From positions 1,054,001-1,118,000 of the forward strand of contig NC_134961.1 in NCBI RefSeq assembly GCF_965638725.1: a stretch of 64,000 nucleotides of DNA, read 5' to 3'. The notes under the pieces were generated by a model. It did no database searches and was not told where the DNA came from. It was given only the letters and a program-made list of their open reading frames with translations. This document shows, in pieces, positions 10,201-21,900 of this stretch (its first letter is position 1; each line of letters opens with the position of its first letter). The DNA comes from Aptenodytes patagonicus (taxonomy: Eukaryota > Chordata > Aves > Sphenisciformes > Spheniscidae). Position numbers and translations under genes: made by a program.

Positions 10201-13200
10201 CAAGGGCACTCTGGGTGCCTGGTTGTCCCAGCCCGGCCCGTGCCATCCTCGCGGTGCCGAACGGGGAGCGTTGTCCTGTGGCACTCGGCACAGCCCTGCC
10301 GTCACCGGGGGGCATGGGGGCAGCCCTGCGAAGGCTGCCCACTGCCCCCCTGTCCCCCGGCAGACGGTGGCAGGGGCTCTGCGGATGGCAGGGGCACGGG
10401 GGTACCGGGGTACCAGGGCACTGGGGGCCGTGGGTGCCGCGGGGTCCCCGGTTACCCTGGGTACACTGGGTATGGGGGTCCCTAGGGGTGCCAAGGATGC
10501 CCAGCCCCTGGTGTTACCAGGGGTGCCAGGGGCCTGGGGGTGCTGGAGGTGCCAGGGATGCCAGGGGTCCCGTGGATGCTGGGGATACGAGGGAGATGCC
10601 CGCACCTATACCTACCCCTTACCCCTATGCCTGCGTGTATATGCACCAGGGATGCCGGGATCCCGGCTACCCCGGCCCCAGGGATGCTGGAGGTCCCGGG
10701 GGGCCCTGGAGGGTTCTGGAGCTCCTGGAGCTGTCGGGGGTCCTGGGGTCCCGGGGGTCCCTGTGACCGGGGGGCTCCTGGAGCTGCCGGGGGTCCCGGG
10801 GGTCCCTGTGACTGGGGGGGCTCCTGGAGCTGCCGGGGGTCCGGGGGTCCCGGGGGTCCCGTGGAGTCCCCGGGGGGTCCCGGAGGTCCCGGGGGTCCCG
10901 CCCCCTGTGGGGCCCCAGGTGCGCAGGGGGCGGAGCCTTCAGGGCAGCCGTGCCCCACCCCTCCTCCCCTGTCCCCTACAGCCAATGGGAAGGCGGCGGG
11001 AGGGCAGGCTCCGCCCCCCCGCGGTTTTAAAGCCGCCCCCCGCGCCCGCCGCCGCCAGAGAGGGGAGCGCCTGACCGGCCGCCGGCTGCCGCCGCCATGG
11101 ACTGACCGGCCCGGCCCGGCCCGGCCCGGCCCGGCCCGCTCCGCTCCGGTGAGTCCCGCGTCCTCGGGCGCCGCTGCCCCGGCCCTCCCCTCGCCACGGG
11201 GCCGGGGGCTCGTGGGGCGGCGGCCCACGGGCGGGAGGGGGCTCTGCTGGACAGCCGGGGGCTCAGGGGGGTGGCGGGGCCGAGGGGGCCCGGTGGGCCT
11301 CAGCTGGGCCATGGGGCACCCGGGGCCGGCTGCCCTCTCCGGGTGACAGGGTGTCACCCAGGCCTCGGCTGCAGGCAGGGCACCCGAGGCCAGCACCTGG
11401 CTCCAGGCCTCGGCCGGGGGTCGGCGTGCCCTGCTCCCCCCCGAGGCCTTGGCTGAGCCAGGGGGCACCCGGCCGTCCCCCAGCCTGGGCTGGTGACGAG
11501 GCCTCGGCCGGGCTGGGGTGACAGCACTGCGGTGGGCAGGGTCAAGGGTGCAGGCAGGGCCCCAGGTCCACCGTCCCTGCCTGCGCCTATCCTGCCATGG
11601 GATGTGCTGGGGTCTGGCCCGGGGACCTCAGCCTGGTGCTGCTCCTGTCACGGAGAAGGGGAAAGATGTGGCCAGGGCCCATGTGGAGCCCGGCTCCCTC
11701 CAGCTGTGGGCGGGTGGCTGCGACCCACCCTGCCAACAGAAGGGCTCCAGGACCGGCATGGTCCTGGGCTGATCCCATGCTCACCCTGTCCCGGCAGACG
11801 TGGCAGCGGGGCTCGTCCTTTGGGATCAGGCTGTCCACCACCAGCCTCCTCAGCGGAGGGCTCGGCCGGGGTGGGGTTTGGCTGCCCTGGCCCTGCCTGT
11901 CCTCAGGGCCTGGCGTCCCGGCTCGCTGGCCCACTGTGGGGCCGAGCAGGGTCCCCGGGCAGTGCCGGCGAGGGTTTCCCCCCTGGCTGGCACAGAAGGA
12001 CGTGCGCCAGCAGGGCCACCAGCCAGCCTGGCCGCCAGCCGGCGGGGATGCCCCACCGCCTCTCCTGCTGCCAGCTCCCTGCGCGCTTCATCATCACCCG
12101 GCGTGCGCTGGGGGGATGCCGGCCCCCGTCACCCTCTCTGGGTGTGACTGTGGGCCACCGTGGGGTAAATGTCCCTTGCCTGGCTCCCTCCTGGGCCGGC
12201 AGCTGCCACGAGAGCCAGTGCATCCCAGCAGAGATGCTCCAGTTCCAAGACCCCTCTTCCCAGCCAAAAACCCCTGCTTGTCCCCACACCCACTCCTGTC
12301 GATGTGCCCTGCGCCGAAAGGTCTCATCCTGCTGGGACTGGGGCGGCCGGACTGGCCTGACCCAGCCGGGGCCGTGCCACTGCCCACACGGCGCTGGGCA
12401 GTGCCGCTGTCAAGGATGACACTAATTACTGTTTTTCCCCGCACCACGCCAGGGCCGGGTGGCCTCGCCGGGTGGCCCTGACGCAAACGCTGCCTGCCCG
12501 GCTGGCTCTGCTGACGGGACGCGGCAGGAGGAAGCACTCGGGGACAGCCGCGCCGCTCCAGTCACGCCGTAGGAATCTGCCCGTGCTGCCGGGGCCGCGC
12601 GTGGCAGCATCGCCGGCCTCCTCCCAACCTCTGCCGGCGTTCGGGCTCCTCCGGAGGCGGTTTGGCTGCCGGTAAAGCGGCTCTGCTGGTTTTTCTCCTT
12701 GCCGGCACCTGAGCCGGGGAGCGCGGCCGGGTCAAAGGGGCAGGAGCGGGACTGAGGGGCCGGCGAGCGCCCCGGGGAATGCAATAACCAGGCCCGCATT
12801 CCTCCGGGGCTGCTGCGGAAACTTTAATTAAATAGGGAGGGGAGCCCGGGAGGAGGTAGGAGCTGCGGCGGCGCAGGGTGGGTTGAAGGGGAGGAGGATT
12901 AAGGGCTTAATCCTGCATCCCCCCTCCAGCTGGATCTCAGGAGGGGGCACGTGCTGACATGGGCTTGTTTTGGGAGCAGCGCCTGCGTCCCGCCTGGCGA
13001 AGGCACCATCTCCCTCCCTGCGGTGACAGGGACAGAGCCTAGGGCCCGGCTTTGTGCAGGGTCCCCGTCCTGCCTGTGCCGGTGCCCACCGGCCGAGGAG
13101 GCAGCCCACCGGCTTGGCTGCCTGCTGGCAGCAACGGTGGCTTTGTTCAGTCGTGGGGCCTCGCTCGCCGGTGCGGGAAGGGACATCCTGGCCGTGCCGG

Positions 13201-16200
13201 GTTCCCCAGGGAGAACGGCCGTGTCCTCGAGTGGTGGGGAAGGGCAGGGACCCCTGGGAGGGCTCCTCCAGCCCTTCCTGCGCAGGTGTCACCCTGCAGC
13301 GCGGGGACGGCATCGGCCTCGTCCTTAAAACACGTGGCGGGTGTGAAGCGGGGCGTCCCCTGCCGAGTCCCTCGTCCTGGGCAGGCAGCGGGACGGCCCG
13401 GCCCGGGGGGCTGCAGACAGGGAGGGGGGACACAGCACTCCCACCCCAGCAGGCTGGCAGGGAAGGGCTGAGCCGGGACTGGGGGAATCCGAGCCCAGAT
13501 CCTCCCCGCAGCCGGAAAATATGAATAATTCGGCAAATATCTGCGGTGCAGGCGCGGGGGAGCCCAGCCAAGGCAGCAGCAGGCCGCTGGCAGGGCAGTC
13601 CTAACACCTCCAGCCAAACCGGGGCCCCGTCTCCGCCCTTGGGGACCGCCCCGGGACCTGGGGAGGCTGTTCCCCTGCCCCCCCATTTTGGAGGGGCGAG
13701 CGCCCCAGTGAGCCTGGGCTGGGTTAACCCCTCACTGCCTTGAAAATAGCATCAGGGCACGAGGGCGGGATGCTGGCGTGTGCCGGCGGAGCGGGGCGAT
13801 GCCGAGGGGCAGAGGTGGTGGGAGGCGTGCAGGTGGAGCCACCGTACCGGCCTGCCCGGCGCTGGTGGCGAGGCGGGGATGCGTGGCCGTGGCCGCTGCC
13901 AGGCCGGCAGAACCTGCCCGGAGCGGGGAGCCTGGCAGGCGGGGAGGGGAGGAAATGCCAGCGTAATTAAAGGGACGAGAGAGACTTGGAGTCAGCAGCT
14001 GGTTGCAGCACGGGACACGTCAGCGAAACCCGACCCTGGCATTGCAAAACCAGCCCCGGCCTCGCCAGCTTCCCGCAGGCTTGGCCAGGCTCCGGTGCTG
14101 CCCACCCGGGCGGCCTGGCATGGTGGCGGCACCGCGGGCATGCCCGGCACCCTGCGCCCAGGGCTTTGCCCACCGGCCAGCACCCTCAGGCTGCCGGAGC
14201 CACCTCGAGGGCTGGCACGGCGGTGAGGGGTGCCAGGTCTGCCCCTAGCCCCCTTAGCCCCAAAAAGCGCTTCACAAGGGCTCCGTGATGCTTTTTCGGC
14301 TTTGCTCGGTCCTAATGCCGGGCACCGACGGCTTGGTCGTGATGTGGGGGTGCGGTGGGACCCGGCAGCGGCATCAGTGAGGGGGCTGGGGGCTGTGCCG
14401 GGGAGGGGACTCGGTGACGGTGACCCCCTGGACGTGGCACAGCTCCTCCCCGGCGTCGGGGGGCTGACGGCATGGGTCACGGCGGGGCAGGGCCAGTTGG
14501 GCCAAGTGACTCAGGCAGCTGCGGTGACCCTGCCCAGCAGCGCGGGCGCACCCCACCCTCGGGTGCACCCCACCCTGGGGGGGGCCCACCCGGGGAAGAG
14601 GCGAGGACGGAGCCAGCCGCCGCGTTAACCCTGTCCGGCTGTGGGCAAGCGCCGGTGCCTCTGCGGCATGGGGGGCTCCGCTGGCCAGGGACGCACCGGG
14701 GCGGGGGGGGACACACAGCACGGATCCAGTCCCTCCCACAGCCGCCGGTGCAGGATGTGGTGTCCCTGCACCGGACAGGGCCCCCCACGGCGGAGGGGCG
14801 GCCGGGGCAGGCGGCACGTGCTGCTGCGCGACCCAGCAGCCCCCCGCACACAGCGGGGGCCCCTTGCGAGCCGCAGGGGGGTTTGCCTAGAGCTATGAAC
14901 AGCTCGGAGCAGGGGAGGAGGTGGTGACGGCCGGGTCTGGGGAAGGGGCTGGTGGGGAAGGGTGCTGGTGGCACCCTCACCTCCAGCAGCCTGGTGGGAT
15001 TTGCCTCTTCCCTGCCCGAGGATCCCCCCCTCTGCCCCCCCCCCACATGCCCCTGAGATGGGGTGGCAGGAGACATCACGTCCTCCCCAGCCCAGCCCCA
15101 GGTCCCGCTGCCACCCCCCTCACCCGTGCTAATTAGGAGTGTCATTAAAAGGGCTGAAAGACGGGGTTGAGAGAGGAGCCAGCCGCCTCCGAAGCAAGGA
15201 CATCGGCCGGGGCACCCGCGGGGGGCCGGGGCAGGGGTGGTTACAGCCTCACTCACCCCAAGAGCATCCTCCCTTCCATCCCAGTCCCCGTCCCTGAGGG
15301 ACGAGGATGCAGCCCAGGGTGCTGTGCTGGGTCCCCGGGGTGCCGGCAGGAAGGGGAACAGCAAGGTGACCCGTGGCCCCCAGGGGACGGGAGCTGGCTC
15401 GAGCCCCGGGACTCTGCGGGGATGCAGCCGGCTCTGAAGGGCACAGGAGGGACCTGTGGGGCAGGGGAGCACCCGGCTCCTTCGGCCCCACAGCCTGTGC
15501 CCAGGCCACCCCACAGTGGGGGCCCTCTCTGGGTGCCCCCGTCCCTGAGGGGATTGCTACTGCTGGCGATCCGGGCCGGAGCAGACCCCGTGGGTGCAGC
15601 TGTGGGGACGGCGGCACAAGCAAAGGGTTAAGCGGTGCTCGGTGTGCCGGGAAGGCCGGCCGGGCTCCCACCCCCTCCCCTGGCTCCCAAGCCAATCGTG
15701 CCTCTGCTCCGCATCCCCCATGTTTGATTTGCACCCCGCTGAGAGCAGCTGGGGAGGTAGGGGCCCTTGCCCTGCCACGTACCCGAGGTGGGGGGGGTCT
15801 CGGTGCCCCACCGGAGATGGTACCAAGAAGTCAGGCCACAACTGGTGAGCCATGTCTCACGGTAGAGCCCGGGGTGTGCAAAGGTACCAAGGTAAATCCT
15901 GGGGGTCTGGGGAGGGGGGAGAGCGTGGGGCTGGGGTGGGCAGCTCACAGTGCTGCTTCGCTCTCGCTGGCTCTGTCCCCCACCGGAGCAGCACAGAGGA
16001 GGCAGGAGCCTGGCAGGGAGTTTCCCGCTCCCTCCGCAGTCCCTTTGGGGCCGGAGGGTCCAGGGCAGGGCACGGGGAGACAGCTCTCGCACCCCAGCAG
16101 CGGTGCAGGGGTAGCAGCGGGGGGTCTGAGGCACCCCACAGCCCTGCCAGCCCAGGGTCCACCCCCGGCAGGGCCTGGCTCCTAACCTTGGCTGGGTTTC

Positions 16201-18865
16201 TCTCTCCCGCAGAGCTGACACCATGAACCAGCTGATCCTTTGCACGCTGCTTCTCTTGGCCCCCGGGGAGCTGGCTGGGGCATGTCCTGCAGGCTGCCAG
16301 TGCCATGACCCCAAGACCATCCTGTGCGCGGCCAGACGGGGCCACACCGTGCCCCAGGGGCTGCCCCCCAACACGCTCTCCCTCTACGTCTTTGAGAACG
16401 GCATCACGATGCTCAGCGAGGACAGCTTTGCGGGCCTGCCCGCCCTTCAGCTCCTGGACCTCTCGCAAAACAAGATCACCAGCATCCAGAAAAACATCTT
16501 CCAGCCCCTGACGGAGCTCGTCAACTTGGACCTGTCCTCCAACCAGCTGCAGGAGATCACCAACGAGACCTTCCACGGGCTGCGGCTGCTGGAGCGGCTC
16601 TACCTGCAGAGGAACAGGATCCAGCACATCCACGCTGCTGCCTTTGACACGCTGGAGAATCTGCTGGAGCTGAAGCTGCAGCACAACCAGCTCTGGGCCG
16701 TGCCCCCCCTCGACCTGCCCAACCTCCTGCTGCTGGACATCAGCTGGAACAAGATCCCTGCCATTGCACCGGGGGCCTTCCACGCCGTCAACATCGAGTC
16801 CCTGAAGATCGCGGGGCTGGGCCTGACGAGCTTAAACGAGGAGCTCTTCCAGGCCCAGAACAACCTCCACGAGCTGGATGTCTCCGACAACCTGCTGGAG
16901 CGTGTCCCGGCGGTGCTGCGGCGGCTGGGGAGCCTCACCAAGCTCAGCCTGGCTGGCAACGCCCGCATCTCCCAGCTGCCGGCGGAGGACTTCCACAACC
17001 TTCACAACCTCCAGGAGCTGGACATCAGCAACCTCAACATCAACACCATCCCTCGGGATTTCTCCAGCTTCTTCCCCAGGCTGCGGGCCGTGACGGCCGC
17101 CGGCAACCCCTTCAACTGCATCTGCCAGATGAGCTGGCTGGTGCAGTGGGTGAACGCCAGCAGCGTGGTCCTCCGGCGGCCCGAGGAGACACGCTGCCAC
17201 TTCCCCCCCAAAAACTCTGGCAAGCTCCTCCACCACCTGCAGTACGCCGACTTCGGCTGCCCCACCACCACCACCACCACCACCACCCCCACCACCCCGC
17301 GCACCACCACGCTGCCGCCGCCCGCGCCGCTCCCCACCAGCAGCCGCCCGGCGCCACAGCCCAGCACCGCCGCTCCCACCCCGGGGGCCAGGGCCCCCCA
17401 GGGCAGCTCCACGCCGGTGCCCTTCAGCGGCCCCCCGGCCCCCAGCAGCCCCCCGCCGCCCATCTGTCCCCCTCGCACGTGTCTGAACGGCGGCACCTGC
17501 CACCTGGGTGCCCAAAACCACCTGGAGTGCCTGTGCCCGGAGGGTTTCGCCGGGGCGTACTGCCAGGTGGAGGTGAGGGGGACGACGCCGTCCCCAGCCA
17601 CGCAGGCCCCGCCGCCCAGCCGGCGGATCAGCATCGCGCAGGTCAGCAGCACCTCCCTCAAAGTGGACTTGCAGAACTACATCCAGTCCAGAGCGCAGCT
17701 GAAGGGCATCCGCTTGAGCTACCGAAATCTCTCCGGGCCGGACAAGCGGCCGGTGATGCTGCGTTTGCCGGCTTCGCTCTCCGAGTACACGGTGCGGGCG
17801 CTGAAGCCCAACTGCACGTACCGCGTCTGCATCGGGCCCCTGGGGGAGAAGGTCTCCAAGGAGGAGCACTGCGCTGAGGCACAGACCTTGCCGCTGAGCC
17901 ACCAGCAGCACTCCCCCGTCACCCAGAGCAAGGACAGCAACCTGACCCTGATGATCGTCCCCGCGCTGGCCGCCGTGCTGCTGCTGGTGGTGGTGGTGAC
18001 CGCTGGCACGTACTACCGCCGGCACCACCGGGCGAAGGCGCACGCCGGCACCGGGGTGGACGCCGGCCCGCTGGAGCTGGAAGGGGTGAAAGCCTGCCTG
18101 GAAAATGGGGATTTGAGCAGCCACAGCCGCAAGGTGCCGGAGGCGGCGATGCTTTCCGGTGGCTCCGAGTGCGAGGTCCCGCTCATGCAGTCGCACTACC
18201 CCAGCAACAACAACACCCCGGGGCTCAAACCCTCCTATTTCTGAGCCAGGCGGGACGGGGCTGCCGGGCGAGGGGAGCCCCGGACAGACGAGGGTTGAGC
18301 TCCAGCGGCGGCACCCGGCCATGTCCCTCCAGGGCGAGGAACGGCGAGGAGTTAACTGAATTAAGGCAGAAAACCCCTAAACCCATAACGTGCAATTTCT
18401 GAGAGGCTGCCACGCTTCGGGAGGAGACGCTAATTTTACTGCTCGGTGCCTTGAATTCTGTGACTCTACGTAGAACGTGGGTAGCGAAAGAGAGGGGGTT
18501 TGGGTTTTTAATTTGGGGTTTGGGTTGGGCTTTTTTTAGCTACCGCTAAAAAGAAAGCTGCCGGTGACTCGGCTAAGGGATGTCCACGTGCTGGTAACAA
18601 GGGTCCTTTAGCGGAGCACGGCCCGTGACTCAACTCCCTGGAAGCCAGTGTGAGCAATAAGGCCCGGCTGAGGTGCTGGGACCCTCAGGACCCCCGGGCC
18701 GAAGGAAGCGCCGAGCAGGCGAACCGGGAATTGAAGCTTTAAGAACTCGGAGAGAATATTTATACACGGTTATTTCCCATTTCTTCTGGGAAAACTTTTT
18801 TTTTTTCCCCCCCTAGTACAGGTTTGTGTACACCTCTTTTGTAAGGCAGACCAGAAGGGTGTCTT

Positions 18866-18905
<40 letters not shown>

Positions 18906-21900
18906 AAATTAAAATAACAATAAGGAAAACCTCTGCGCGGCCCCGAGCGCTTTTGCAGGCGCTGCCCGTCTCGCCCCGGCTTGCGGGCAGGGGTGCGGGC
19001 AGCGCGGCGTGTCCCCTGCGGAGGAGCGGGAAGGTCAGCCGCGTCCTCCCCGTTGTTGTTGGCGAGCGCCGGGATGAGTCAGGGTGATGGGGGTGGGGGG
19101 GGGGGCAGTGGTGCTGGGGGAGGCTTCACCCCCCTGGCGCTGCCCCCCCCGCCGGGGATGCTGGGGAGGTGTTCCCAAAACAGAGGCCACGGGTTTCGGG
19201 TCGGCCCCTGCCCTGCGCATCATCCAGCCTTACTTCATCCCTCCCTGCCTGCCAGATGGCTCCGGGGCCGCCTGGGGGACAAACGGCCCAGCCCAGCTTC
19301 CATAACCTCCTGATGTCACCCCCCGGCAGCACCGGGACCCCCAAAGTGCCCGTGACAAGGGTCAGCCTGTTCGGTCCCCCCCCCAAACCGGGGGCTGCGG
19401 CCAGAGCCCGAGGCTCGGGGGCCCCTGTGGCGAGCCCCCACCGCCCGGCCCCGGGAACAGCCGGTTTCGTGCGCTGGCCCCGGCGGGGAGGGCTGGGAGC
19501 CGGCGCTCGGCAGGTTCCTGCTGCCAAGTGGTTTCTGCTCCAACCCTCTGGTTTTAATCGTTTTCCAATCCTTTATCTTTCGGGCTGGAATTTTCCAGGT
19601 TGGGGCCCTGCCCGCCGAGGTGTGTTTGACTTGGAGAGAATGAGCAAAAGCCGGGCCGAAGCGCCGCAGCTGCCGCCAGCGGAGCCGAGGGTCACCGCCG
19701 TGCCACGCGAGCCTGCCGGCCGCACCGGGGCTGGCGGCTCTTCAGGAGGCACCGCTCTGCCGCAGGATACGGCCCTGACCCCGCAAGCGCCCCGGTCCCG
19801 CTCACCCGGGGCCGACGGCGGGAGGGAGCGGCTCTGGATGCAATTAGGGGCGCGGGGCGGCGGCGGGGGCCGTCTGGCGCGGCCCCCCCCCGGCTCCCAG
19901 GTGGGCTTCCGGCAGGGCTGGCTCCCATTAGGGCCGGCGCAGCGGCAGGAGGGGCCCCTCGCCGGCGCGGGCGGGCCGGTGCGATGGCCACGCTCGCCCG
20001 CTCAAAGGGCCCATTGTGGTCCTCTCCCCACAGATTTTTCAAATTAACATCCCAAATTCCTCCGAAAATTGCTGCTGTGTAAATATTTTCACTGCGAGCT
20101 TTGTATATTTTCCAGCCCCGCGAGGAGGAGAGAAGAAAAGTCCCTGGCGGAGCTGCGGCCTCGTGCCGGGTGCCTCTGACTGGCCGCCGCCGCAGCCCCC
20201 TGAGCCCAGCTGGGTGCAGGGTCGGTCCCGGTGTGTCCCCTCGCCCCCCCGGCCCCGGCACCAGGCTGCAAGGGACTGGCAGCAGGGACCTCCCAGGGGC
20301 CCTCGAGCCCCTTCCCTCCTGGCCCCTCGCTTTCCCTCCTGCTGCTTGGCTTCATGATGCGCCCTTCCCCTAAGGAAGCTATTTCCCCCCCCCATTTGCA
20401 ATTAGCTGGAGGTTTGCAGGGGACCCCCACGTGCCAGGTGGGTGCCGGGGACCCCCCAAGACTCCTTGGCAGGTCCCGTCGCTCCTGGGGGGACTTCCAG
20501 CAGCTCCCAAGCAACCACATCTGTGTTGGAGATGCCGCACCGGCTGCCTCGGCGTGGCAGAAGCAGAGCGGGGGGCTCGGCTTTGGCAGGTGCAGTGCAG
20601 CCGGGAAGCCCTGCGCCAAGGTTTTCGGTGCCAGCCGGGGAAGGGTCTGGGCTGCAGCCGACGGCGGCCACGAGGGGAAGGGGCCGGAGCAGCACGAGGG
20701 GACAGCGGGGTTTGGCTTCGGCACGGAGAGGTACGGGGATGCTGTGGCCAGGGCAGGGCTCTCTGCCCTGTGGGGCTCAGTCTCCCCCCCCGGCACCCCC
20801 CCCGGCACCCACGTGTGCACCCAGGCAGCTCCGCAGGAGCTCGGCAGCACCCGAAACGTGCCCTTCCAGCCCCCGAGCCCCCACGACTTCCCGAACCCGA
20901 GTGCAAAAATCCCCCTGGCCACTGCCAGCCCCGGCGCGCGCCAGGAGCGGCTCCGAGCAGCACATCGTGTGGCGCTGCTAATTCCTCCGAGCTGAATCAG
21001 CGCCGGGGGAAGGATTGCAAAACCCCCTGAAATGAACCCAAAAAACCAAAAAACAAATTCCCTCTCGCTATGCGATCCAGCGGGGCCGGTAACCGAGCGC
21101 CCTGGCCAGAAGCCACCAGCAGGACGGAGGGGCTCGGTGGGGAGCCACAATCGGCTCGCCGGGGCAAGTCCCGCTGCCCCCAGCGCTGGCCCAGCCCTGC
21201 CCGGTGCAGGCAGCACCCCGACGGCTGCAGGCCTGGAGGTCTCCGGCCTCCAGAGAAACATCCCTGGCCCCGGGCACGGCCCCGTGGAAACCAAAGCCTG
21301 GTCCCCCGGGTCCCCACGGTTGGAGCAGAGCCCCGGGGGGGGACATGCTGCCTCGGTGCAGGGTGCCGGGGGTCCCCATTCCCGCTCCCCTGGGGCGAGG
21401 GCAGGCGCGTGCCTGTCCCACAGCCCCACACGCTGCTGCAAAGCATCGGCTGCCGGGAAGAGCTTGTGGAGAGGCAGAAATCCCGCCGGCTTCCTGGAAA
21501 GCTGGGGAGGCCGGGGCCGGGGAGCGCCGGTCGGCCGCAGAGGTGGCGGTGGGCTGAGGCCGCGGCCCATCTGGGAGCGATTTCGGCGCTGCCGCCGCTC
21601 GCTGCCTTCCCACCCGAGCAGCCCCGCGCACGGCACAGGGCTATTTTTACACGGTGTAATTACCGGGGCAGGCGGTGGGGCCGGGCGACCGCCCCGGCGT
21701 TAACCCCTTTGTGCGGTTGCTCAGGAGCATCTCGCCCCATGGGGACGGGTCCCGCTGGGGTGGCCACCTGATGGGGTGGCCTCTCCCCGCTCCTCATGTC
21801 TGAGGTCAGCAGCCAAGCGGGAGCAGCGGGAAAAGCCCCCTCCCCGCTGATGGCAAGCAGCCGCCAGCCCAGGCACCCCGCGGGAGCAGGGGGTGAGGGC

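Noticed and set aside
10482-11468. Collagen-like Gly-Pro-Pro open frame on the minus strand
   Set aside because: It is read from a GGGGTCCC-type minisatellite and GC-rich promoter DNA. There is no exon structure, and collagen helices would not stop at a promoter.
16832-18322. 496-codon minus-strand frame opposite VASN
   Set aside because: It is the shadow of the VASN coding exon. Its protein has no recognisable domain, while the + strand frame is clearly vasorin.
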